From Bacteroidota bacterium (GTDB taxonomy: Bacteria > Bacteroidota > Ignavibacteria > UBA10030 > UBA6906), in assembly GCA_003541875.1 (NCBI GenBank), contig DPLS01000289.1:1-5256 (forward strand): a stretch of DNA of 5,256 bases, written 5' to 3'. The notes below the pieces were generated by a model. The model did not search any database and had not been told where the DNA came from. It saw only the letters and a list, made by a program, of their open reading frames with translations. This document shows, piece by piece, positions 1 to 5,256 of the stretch. The stretch's first letter is position 1; every line of letters starts with the position of its first letter. A program made the position numbers and the translations under genes.

Positions 1-1
1 G

Positions 2-2134
2 GAAGATGGCATATCGATCTTTTTTCAGGACATTACCGAGAAGAAGCGAGATCAACGCCAGAAGGAAGTCTTGGTTGAGATTTCAAGAACCATTAACCAG
101 GCTCGCCACTTGGACGAGCTATGTGTTCTCGTCGCGGAGAAAATCTCGCTCCTGTTTGACATACCGTCTGGTTTCGTATGTGTCTATTTGTATGATCCAC
201 GCGGAAATGAAGTCCGCTTGGTGGCTCCTGCCGCGATCGAAATGGAGTTTTCTCAACAAGTTGTGCATCAACGGGTTGAACTCGGTGCGCCGTACCTTCC
301 GGCCCGGGCTGCGTTCACGAGGGAATTAATCCTGGCAGATCAAATCGCAGAGAGTACCGTTGCGTCTATTCTCCTTGATCAGATGCGGGTGGCCGATCTC
401 AAGACCCTTATTGTTATGCCGCTTGTTGTTCAGGGGGAGCTGCAAGGTGTTCTTGAGCTTCCGAGCATCAAAGGGAAGGGATTCATCACGGCCGACCTGG
501 AAGTTCTGTCCGTCGTGGGGAATGAGCTGGCCGGCGGGATGAGCCGCAAACGTTTGATGGACGAATTGCGGACAAAGAATCTCGAGTTGGAATCACAAAC
601 CCAGAAGACCTTGGAGGCAAGCGACACTCTCAAGAAGTTCCTTGCCACGTTCAGCCACGAGCTTCGGTCGCCCCTCAACTCGATCATCGGTTTCTCTGAG
701 CTGATAACGAATCAATTCGGTGAACTCCCACCCGCCTCGATCCAAGAGTTCATGCAGAACATCTACACGAGTGGGAAGCATCTGCAACAGATCATAAATG
801 ACATCCTTGATCTTTCTAAGATTGAGGCAGGAAAGCTCGACCTGCATATTGCGAGCTATCCGGTCTCATATTTCCGTGAGAGTATCGAACGGGTTCTTGC
901 AGCTGCCATCAAGGAAAAGTCCATCAAGCTTGAATTCGGATTTTCGGCTGAGTTTGAAGAAATAGTTGTGGATCAAACACGATTCAAGCAGATACTGATC
1001 AACCTCGTTGGCAACGCCATCAAGTTTAGTCAGCCCGCTGGCACAGTCTCGGTGTCCTCGCGACGGGTGGACAATGATATACAATTTGAGGTGCGGGATA
1101 ACGGTGTCGGAATCAAACCAGAAGAGATTCAACTTCTGTTCACGCCCTTTAGACAGGCGACGAGCGGGAGGGAAGCTAATCGTCAGGGGATGGGGTTAGG
1201 GTTGGCTATCACGAAGAAACTTGTCGAACTGCACGGGGGGACCATATGGATTGAAAGCGAGTGGGGAAAGGGCACGAGCGTCCATTTCAAGATGCCGATG
1301 ATTGTTGATGCCACATCGGAAAGGATCCTTCAGGCCGGGATGCTGTTGGATGCCCTGCAACGAGAGAACTACGCGAAAGACCCTAATGTTAAGCCGCTTG
1401 CGTTGATAGTGGAGGATTCCCAACAGGCAAGTGAGCTCCTGCGGGTGTATGTCGAATCCGCTGGCTATCGAGTAGAAGTTGCCCATGATGGCGAAGAGGC
1501 CATCGACATGGCAAAGAGGTTGCATCCCAATGTGATTACTCTTGACTTGATGCTGCCCATAAAGGACGGGTGGCAAGTGTTGAAGGAGCTGAAGAGACAT
1601 CCGCTCTGCAAGCAGATTCCGATCATAATTGTGTCGATCATAGATGAGAAGAACTTGGGGTTTAGCTTGGGGGCAGTTGACTATTTCGTGAAACCCGTGA
1701 ACAAGGCGGATCTTCTCCAGGCCATTGAAAGAGTACACATCCTCCCGAAGTCGAGTGACCGTCCCCCAACCGTCCTGGTGATTGATGATGATCGAGCTGC
1801 GACTGATCTTGTACAGGTGATTCTTGAGAATGAGGGCTATCGGGTTCTCAAGGCGTTTCATGGGAAAGATGGAGTCGAACTGGCAGCGAGGGAACACCCG
1901 GATTTGGTGATCCTCGACCTCATTATGCCTGAAATGTCGGGCTTCAACGTGGCGTACCAGCTGAAGCATATTCCTGCCACTCGCTCGATCCCGATTGTTG
2001 TTCTAACCTCGATGGAGATCGACCAAGACACGCAGGCTCGAATGGAATCGTATATATCTGGCATCATGAGTAAGTCTTCATTCACGAAACGGGATCTCCT
2101 TAGGGAAATATCAAATATAGAGAGCTTTCGATGA
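2..2134 (+). CDS. Hybrid sensor histidine kinase, PAS-GAF-HisKA-HATPase-REC-REC (5' truncated)
   Basis: The frame is open to the left edge, and 710 residues are visible (numbered here from the codon at 2-4). Residues 1-20 (DGISIFFQDITEKKR) look like the last strand of a PAS domain, so the gene begins upstream and the TTG at 71 is not the start. A GAF-type sensor follows at about 24-178, then a charged coiled-coil linker at 181-214. The HisKA H-box FSHELRSPLN has the phospho-acceptor His219 (nt 656-658). The HATPase domain has the N-box Asn338 in NLVGNAIKF, the G1 box DNGVG at 366-370, an F-box LFTPFRQ and the G2 box GMGLGL at 396-401. Receiver 1 (about 465-580) has Glu471/Asp472, phospho-Asp515 and Lys564-Pro. 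Receiver 2 (about 590-706) has Asp595-597, phospho-Asp639, a Thr in VVLTS and Lys691, which is followed by Ser instead of Pro. All catalytic residues are present, so it should autophosphorylate and relay to its own receivers. No transmembrane segment or Hpt domain is visible. The signal sensed is unknown. Confidence 0.95.
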   Translation, partial: EDGISIFFQDITEKKRDQRQKEVLVEISRTINQARHLDELCVLVAEKISLLFDIPSGFVCVYLYDPRGNEVRLVAPAAIEMEFSQQVVHQRVELGAPYLPARAAFTRELILADQIAESTVASILLDQMRVADLKTLIVMPLVVQGELQGVLELPSIKGKGFITADLEVLSVVGNELAGGMSRKRLMDELRTKNLELESQTQKTLEASDTLKKFLATFSHELRSPLNSIIGFSELITNQFGELPPASIQEFMQNIYTSGKHLQQIINDILDLSKIEAGKLDLHIASYPVSYFRESIERVLAAAIKEKSIKLEFGFSAEFEEIVVDQTRFKQILINLVGNAIKFSQPAGTVSVSSRRVDNDIQFEVRDNGVGIKPEEIQLLFTPFRQATSGREANRQGMGLGLAITKKLVELHGGTIWIESEWGKGTSVHFKMPMIVDATSERILQAGMLLDALQRENYAKDPNVKPLALIVEDSQQASELLRVYVESAGYRVEVAHDGEEAIDMAKRLHPNVITLDLMLPIKDGWQVLKELKRHPLCKQIPIIIVSIIDEKNLGFSLGAVDYFVKPVNKADLLQAIERVHILPKSSDRPPTVLVIDDDRAATDLVQVILENEGYRVLKAFHGKDGVELAAREHPDLVILDLIMPEMSGFNVAYQLKHIPATRSIPIVVLTSMEIDQDTQARMESYISGIMSKSSFTKRDLLREISNIESFR

Positions 2135-2145
2135 GTCTTGTGGTT

Positions 2146-2178
2146 GCCCACACATGGGCTCCAAGGGTACTGCGTACC
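2146..2178 (+). other. Two adjacent short inverted repeats after the kinase gene
   Basis: GCCCA-CACA-TGGGC (2146-2159, stem 5, loop 4) is followed 6 bases later by GGTAC-TGC-GTACC (2166-2178, stem 5, loop 3). The first begins 11 bases after the kinase stop codon. Neither is followed by a T-tract, so an ordinary intrinsic terminator is not supported. They could be mRNA-end structures or a protein-binding site upstream of the 2204-2232 promoter. Stems this short can also arise by chance. Confidence 0.25.
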
Positions 2179-2203
2179 ATGAATCACAGGTGCGGTTTTC
2201 TTC

Positions 2204-2232
2204 TTGACAATGAGGTCTGCAATCGTTACATT
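2204..2232 (+). promoter_or_regulatory. Putative sigma70-type promoter of the HTH-REC gene
   Basis: There is a perfect -35 hexamer TTGACA (2204-2209), a spacer of exactly 17 bases, and a -10 hexamer TACATT (2227-2232, 4 of 6 matches to TATAAT). It lies in the 152-base gap between the kinase and the HTH-REC gene. A transcript would start near 2239 and carry a leader of roughly 48 bases. If the host belongs to Bacteroidota proper, whose main sigma factor uses a different consensus, the match would mean less. Confidence 0.5.
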
Positions 2233-2286
2233 CAATCGGGTAAATCGGAGAAAACGTAACTAACAAGAAAACCCTTTCGAGACAGA

Positions 2287-2895
2287 ATGACATACAAGAA
2301 ACCGCTTAGCGTCGGCCAAGTTGCCGAGATTTGCAGGGTCAGCAAGAAAACCGTATTGAATTGGATATACGACGGTGGTTTGAAGGCTTTTACAACTTAC
2401 GGAGGGCACTACCGCGTTTGGCCAGCAAATATCAAGAAGTTCTTGGATGCAACGGGAATGGACATACCGTTTGACTTTGTGGATGATCGAAGTACCCACA
2501 TCCTTGTTATTGATGACGATGTCGATTTTGCGAATATCCTGAAGAGTGCTATCATCGCTGAGTTGCCTGAAGTGGAAGTATCAACAACTGATGACGGTTA
2601 CGAAGGGCTCATGCTCATCGGTGAATTGAAGCCGCAACTGGTGATTCTCGATATAAAGATGCCCAAGCTCGACGGGTTTCAGGTATTGGACCTGCTCAAA
2701 AGTCGGAAGACTGAACAAGACTTGAAGGTTCTTGTAGTCACAGGTTATCTGGATGCGGAAACCCGGGAACAGTTGTCCAAAACTATTGCTGATCAATGGA
2801 TGGACAAGTTGAGCGACATAACCACCATGATCAAAACGATAGCAACATATGTGCGATCCGAAAGACGTCTGTCCCTTAACGAAAATGCCACCTGA
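2287..2895 (+). CDS. Response regulator with N-terminal excisionase/MerR-like HTH and C-terminal receiver
   Basis: The protein has 202 residues. Residues 6-58 form a winged helix-turn-helix of the excisionase/MerR type: LSVGQVAEICRVSKKTVLNW followed by a GGHYRV wing and the helix IKKFLDA. A CheY-like receiver follows at about 70-190, with acidic residues Asp76-78, phospho-Asp122 in VILDIKMPKLDGF, Thr152 in VVTGY and Lys174. Lys174 is followed by Leu where most receivers have Pro. The receiver normally precedes the DNA-binding domain, so this order is reversed. The likely role is a phosphorylation-controlled DNA-binding protein. The ATG at 2287 is the only sensible start because the next Met is residue 58. 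It has only a weak GAGA (2279-2282) as ribosome site. It follows the hybrid kinase by 152 bases and precedes the DHp gene by 47, so co-transcription with the latter is likely. Target genes are unknown. Confidence 0.9.
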   Translation: MTYKKPLSVGQVAEICRVSKKTVLNWIYDGGLKAFTTYGGHYRVWPANIKKFLDATGMDIPFDFVDDRSTHILVIDDDVDFANILKSAIIAELPEVEVSTTDDGYEGLMLIGELKPQLVILDIKMPKLDGFQVLDLLKSRKTEQDLKVLVVTGYLDAETREQLSKTIADQWMDKLSDITTMIKTIATYVRSERRLSLNENAT

Positions 2896-2931
2896 CTTCT
2901 GGCTCAAGTGGCGGAGTGCAACTGACCTTGC

Positions 2932-2937
2932 AGGAGG
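2932..2937 (+). promoter_or_regulatory. Strong ribosome binding site that fixes the DHp gene start
   Basis: AGGAGG lies 5 bases before the GTG at 2943. The alternative in-frame GTG at 2916 has no such site, and using it would place this Shine-Dalgarno inside the coding region. This decides in favour of 2943. It is the only strong ribosome site in the window, so the small protein is probably translated well compared with its neighbours. Confidence 0.8.
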
Positions 2938-2942
2938 GAATC

Positions 2943-3233
2943 GTGGAATCCCCTGAAGCTCAACAACAATCCAGTGCTTCTTCAAAGCATTTGGAGAATC
3001 TCAAGGCCGGTATTCGCGAAGTCGCTCATGAGATCAATAATCCTCTTGGCATCATCCGTATGGCGGTCTATTTTCTGCAGACGACAAATCCTTCGGGTGA
3101 TAAGCGCGAACACTACTTCAAAGTAATTGAGGAAGGCCTTGGACGGATTGAACAAAGCCTTCAAGAACTCAAAGCTCTCCGTGATGACCCTTCTACAAGA
3201 ATTCTGGACCGACAGGCCCGGGATCAGCAGTGA
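2943..3233 (+). CDS. Stand-alone histidine kinase dimerisation/phosphoacceptor (DHp, HisKA-like) protein without ATPase domain
   Basis: The protein has 96 residues and starts at GTG 2943 behind AGGAGG. After a polar Ser/Gln-rich N-terminus (1-16) comes a two-helix DHp-like region at about 17-80. The H-box REVAHEINNPLGIIR has the putative phospho-acceptor His29 (nt 3027-3029), followed by a hinge around TTNPSGDKREH and a second helix ending LQELKAL. The HEINNPL form of the H-box is that of NtrB-like and related HisKA kinases and differs from the HELRSPLN of the kinase upstream, so it is not a simple copy of it. No N, G1, F or G2 box follows in any frame before the next gene, and the C-terminus is short and charged (DDPSTRILDRQARDQQ). 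It therefore cannot phosphorylate itself. It may serve as a phosphotransfer intermediate, as a partner or inhibitor of a kinase, or be a truncated kinase remnant. The good ribosome site argues against decay. No family name is recognised. Confidence 0.8.
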   Translation: MESPEAQQQSSASSKHLENLKAGIREVAHEINNPLGIIRMAVYFLQTTNPSGDKREHYFKVIEEGLGRIEQSLQELKALRDDPSTRILDRQARDQQ

Positions 3234-3340
3234 AGATCCAATCTGTATCATTCCGTATGCATCGATAGTTAGGTCTCTTCCCACTCACAGCAACTCTTGT
3301 GCTACCTTTTTCGTATATTCTGGCAGCGAATCAGCATCAT

Positions 3341-3350
3341 GTTGATCAAC
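3341..3350. promoter_or_regulatory. Perfect 10-bp palindrome upstream of the TPR lipoprotein gene
   Basis: GTTGATCAAC is a perfect palindrome ending 13 bases before the GTG start at 3364. A TATATT sequence at 3314-3319 (5 of 6 matches to a -10 box) lies 21 bases upstream of it, but no -35 hexamer is visible at the right spacing. The position between a possible transcription start and the start codon would suit an operator. A single 10-bp palindrome is weak evidence. Confidence 0.2.
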
Positions 3351-3363
3351 AACTGCGACAAAT

Positions 3364-4845
3364 GTGAACGTGCCAGTGACACATAGACTTTCCCCCTTCC
3401 TTTTGCTAACCCTTGTCTTTGCATGCTCATCAGAGCGGGCGAGGATTACTTCTCAGTCTCCGCAAGCTCTCGAGCGTTATGCAGCAGGCATGGTCCAGTG
3501 GGAAAAGTTCTACTATACCGAAGCAGCTCTCGCCTTCGATGAAGCCATACGTCTTGATTCGAACTTCGCGATGGCGTGGGCCCGTCGAGCATTTCTTGAT
3601 GAGGCAACTCGCAACCACGCAAAAGCAATGGAGGACATGGCTCACGCACTAACTCTGCTACGTGGTGGTACACCATACGAGGTGATGTTCATTCGTCTGC
3701 AGAACTGCCGATTGACCTATGCCAACAAGCAGGCCGCTGACCTTGCTGATTCAATGCTGCACCTCTTTTCGGACGAGAAGGAGATATACTTGATAAGGGG
3801 CGGCTTGTATGAACTAAGTAAGAATTTTGAAGGAGCAATTCGTTCATATGAACGAGCCGTCGAGATTGATACGAGCTATGCGCTTGCGATCATGTCTCTC
3901 GGCTATGCGTACTCCACAACTGGTGAGCAGGTCAAGGCTGTTTACCAGATGGAACGTTACATACGCCTTGTGCCCGATGCGGCCGACCCGCGCGCAAGTT
4001 ATGCCGATATCCTTCTTCGCGTTGGCAGGTACGACGAGGCACTGGATCAGTACCAGAAATCGCTAGTACTGAAACCGGACTACTGGTATTCTGCAAATCA
4101 GATCGGTTTGATCTACATGACGAAGGGTCACCTGAAAGCTGCCGGCGAGCATCTCCACAAGGGCATAGCAGCACTTCCGCAAAGCCCTCAATTGAAAGCG
4201 AACCACCTCACTGTTGATGGTCACCTAAATCTCCTTAGGGGTCTGTACAAGGAAGCCACACTGCAATATCTGGACGCGTTGAGTCTGGATTCGACCAACG
4301 CCGAAGCCGCTTACGGACTTGTAAATGCATTCAGGAAACTCAAGGATTTCAATCGTGCTGGTGAAGTACTTCGCAACATCCGGGTCGAACTCGGACATCG
4401 GAACCTGCTTCAGTCACAATACATGCTGAGTTTCTATCTGGCACAATCGCGTCTTCTCCTTGATGAAGAGAACTCTGAATTGGCCCGTGCGTCTTGTGAC
4501 AGTGCCCTCGAATTTGCGACCACACTCTCGCGAGGTCCGGTTTTCAGACAGATTGCGGAGATAGACTTACATGATCGGCGTTACGAGGATGCGTTTGATG
4601 CGTGCGAAGAAGCTCTCCGCGTAAACCCGAACCTTCCCGATCCCTTGTTCACTCTTGTGAAGGTCTATCATGCGAAAGGCGACGACGCGATGACAAAAGA
4701 GATAGGTGACCGTTTGTTCGAATTCTGGAAGGGCGCGGATCCGGATTTTCTGAGCCGGATCGAACTTCAGCAATTCGTCCGGATCAAACGGAATCCATCC
4801 GGCGGTGCTTCGTCAGTCGCTATGATCGCAACGAAGCTGGGCTGA
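3364..4845 (+). CDS. TPR-repeat lipoprotein
   Basis: The protein has 493 residues. A lipoprotein signal peptide occupies residues 1-20, with basic H7/R8, the hydrophobic stretch PFLLLTLVFA and lipobox VFAC with acceptor Cys21. Ser at +2 suggests outer-membrane sorting in a typical Gram-negative. The rest is mostly helical tetratricopeptide repeats. Clear units lie at about 35-67 (FYYTEAALAFDEAIRLDSN), 68-100, 138-171 (NFEGAIRSYERAVEIDTS), 172-205, 206-239 (RYDEALDQYQKSLVLKPD), 240-273, 282-311, 312-342 and 402-436 (RYEDAFDACEEALRVNPN). Less regular helices fill the gaps, and the last 30 residues are not TPR. TPR arrays bind other proteins, and no catalytic domain is present, so it is probably an envelope scaffold. 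The start is uncertain: GTG codons at 3364, 3370 and 3376 all leave a usable signal peptide and none has a Shine-Dalgarno. An in-frame TGA at 3343 excludes anything further upstream. The 130-base gap from the DHp gene suggests a separate transcript. Confidence 0.88.
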   Translation: MNVPVTHRLSPFLLLTLVFACSSERARITSQSPQALERYAAGMVQWEKFYYTEAALAFDEAIRLDSNFAMAWARRAFLDEATRNHAKAMEDMAHALTLLRGGTPYEVMFIRLQNCRLTYANKQAADLADSMLHLFSDEKEIYLIRGGLYELSKNFEGAIRSYERAVEIDTSYALAIMSLGYAYSTTGEQVKAVYQMERYIRLVPDAADPRASYADILLRVGRYDEALDQYQKSLVLKPDYWYSANQIGLIYMTKGHLKAAGEHLHKGIAALPQSPQLKANHLTVDGHLNLLRGLYKEATLQYLDALSLDSTNAEAAYGLVNAFRKLKDFNRAGEVLRNIRVELGHRNLLQSQYMLSFYLAQSRLLLDEENSELARASCDSALEFATTLSRGPVFRQIAEIDLHDRRYEDAFDACEEALRVNPNLPDPLFTLVKVYHAKGDDAMTKEIGDRLFEFWKGADPDFLSRIELQQFVRIKRNPSGGASSVAMIATKLG

Positions 4846-4863
4846 GTCGCGGTGCATGTCCCT

Positions 4864-4888
4864 GGCATCATTGATTTCATCTGATGCC
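4864..4888 (+). terminator. Hairpin after the TPR lipoprotein gene, possible terminator
   Basis: GGCATCA (4864-4870) and TGATGCC (4882-4888) form a perfect 7-bp stem with an 11-base loop, starting 19 bases after the lipoprotein stop codon. The following sequence is only moderately T-rich (CTTCTGACC, then ATCTTTCGTTT) with no continuous T-run. It is therefore either a weak intrinsic terminator or an mRNA 3'-end stabilising structure. Confidence 0.35.
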
Positions 4889-4960
4889 CTTCTGACCTGA
4901 CTATCTTTCGTTTGCCTTCTCTGTCCTCGAAGACTCTCATCATCATATGTCCTTTCATCG

Positions 4961-5256
4961 ATGGGTTTCAACCTTGGGATCATAGGGTTGTCAAACGCAG
5001 GCGCATCGGCCCTGTCCGACCTGTGGGATCAAGCAATGTTCACGCACGAACCCTGGCAGCGGGGAACCAATACGCCCAGAGCCGCCGGAGTCTTCCACGC
5101 CGACCTCAAAAGGGCATCATTCGTGCTGAAATCACGAAATATGTCGACTTCGTCCGTTTGGGCTCCTAATAAATTATGGAGGGTCATGGGCTAGTTCGAA
5201 TAGAAGGAAGGGGGTACCTGATTGAAGAGGGCCACGTTGTGCATTTCCGGTTCAAT
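4961..5256 (+). pseudogene. ychF: ychF (OLA1-type P-loop ATPase/GTPase) remnant, internally deleted and frameshifted, 3' end beyond window
   Basis: The first 20 codons (frame of 4961) read MGFNLGIIGLSNAGASAL, matching the YchF start MGF..GIVGLPNVGKSTLFNAL, but the P-loop Lys is Ala (5003-5005). From about 5020 the match continues with the C-terminal end of the family, in pieces. VGSSNVHARTL (5023-5055, +1 frame relative to the other C-terminal ends) resembles the VGxKEVRAWTL segment. RGTNTPRAAGVFHADL (5060-5107) resembles KGTKAPQAAGVIHSDF. KGIIRAEITKYVDFVRLGS (5110-5166) resembles KGFIRAEVIKYDDF. EGRGYLIEEGHVVHFRFN (5203-5256) resembles the C-terminal EGKDYIVxDGDVxxFRFNV. Piece changes imply a one-base insertion near 5061-5066 and a one-base deletion near 5108. 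Two TAA stops (5167-5172) replace two codons, while residue spacing to the end is otherwise kept. Intact YchF is about 360 residues, so about 260 codons of the middle (G-domain rest, helical domain) are missing. No Shine-Dalgarno precedes the ATG. The final Val and stop lie beyond the edge. The family comparison is from memory, without a database search. Confidence 0.88.

Noticed and set aside
1196..1969. A 257-codon open frame on the minus strand opposite the kinase HATPase and receiver regions
   Set aside because: It is fully antisense to a gene with complete catalytic motifs. Its translation shows no recognisable domain and is rich in residues expected from reverse-reading a coding region.
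2916..2942. Upstream GTG start for the DHp protein at 2916
   Set aside because: It has no ribosome site, and it would place the strong AGGAGG (2932-2937) inside the coding sequence. GTG 2943 is preferred.
3286..3312. Possible intrinsic terminator after the DHp gene (AGCA...TGCT followed by TTTTT)
   Set aside because: The stem is only 4 bp with poor GC content. The T-run is present but the hairpin is too weak to support a call.
3314..3319. TATATT as the -10 box of a lipoprotein promoter
   Set aside because: It is a good -10 match, but no -35 hexamer lies 16-18 bases upstream, so it is mentioned only as context and not called.
4912..5169. An 85-codon plus-strand open frame and the overlapping 77-codon frame at 4961-5194 as separate small genes
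   Set aside because: Each contains only alternating segments of the same YchF match. Together they are explained by one frameshifted pseudogene.
1..5256. CRISPR arrays, tRNA or rRNA genes, insertion sequences, long direct repeats
   Set aside because: Reading through the window showed no regularly spaced repeats, no tRNA-like cloverleaf, no transposase and no terminal inverted repeats.

Overview
This window looks like a piece of a Gram-negative environmental bacterial chromosome with moderate GC (roughly half, by eye). Every supported gene is on the plus strand. The lineage cannot be fixed from the sequence. The lipoprotein signal with a TPR array and the abundant hybrid two-component signalling would fit the Bacteroidota/Ignavibacteria side of the FCB group or a deltaproteobacterium-like lineage. 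That placement is inference only.

Layout: (1) 2-2134 is the 3' part of a large hybrid sensor histidine kinase, with visible order PAS end, GAF, coiled coil, HisKA, HATPase, REC, REC. It is cut by the left edge of the window, and no real start codon is visible. (2) 2135-2286 is an intergenic stretch with two short GC-rich hairpins and a good sigma70-type promoter (TTGACA, 17 bp, TACATT). (3) 2287-2895 is a response regulator of unusual order, with an N-terminal excisionase/MerR-like HTH followed by a receiver domain. (4) 2943-3233 is a 96-residue protein that is essentially an isolated histidine-kinase dimerisation/phosphoacceptor (DHp) domain without an ATPase domain. Its start is fixed by a strong AGGAGG site. 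(5) 3234-3363 is an intergenic stretch with a 10-bp perfect palindrome. (6) 3364-4845 is a TPR-repeat lipoprotein. (7) 4846-4960 is an intergenic stretch with a 7-bp-stem hairpin just after the lipoprotein gene. (8) 4961-5256 is a decayed, internally deleted copy of the ribosome-associated ATPase/GTPase gene ychF. Its P-loop end is joined directly to its C-terminal end, with two compensating one-base frameshifts, a destroyed P-loop lysine and two tandem in-frame stops. It runs off the right edge.

The first three genes suggest a split phosphorelay. A hybrid kinase with two receivers and no visible Hpt domain could pass phosphate to the free-standing DHp protein, in the manner of Spo0B, and on to the HTH-receiver output protein. 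This chain is inferred from domain content and gene order and is not shown by the sequence. The TPR lipoprotein is probably a separate transcription unit acting at the cell envelope. The most certain unexpected item is the ychF remnant. The most interesting biologically is the ATPase-less DHp protein next to an HTH-REC regulator.
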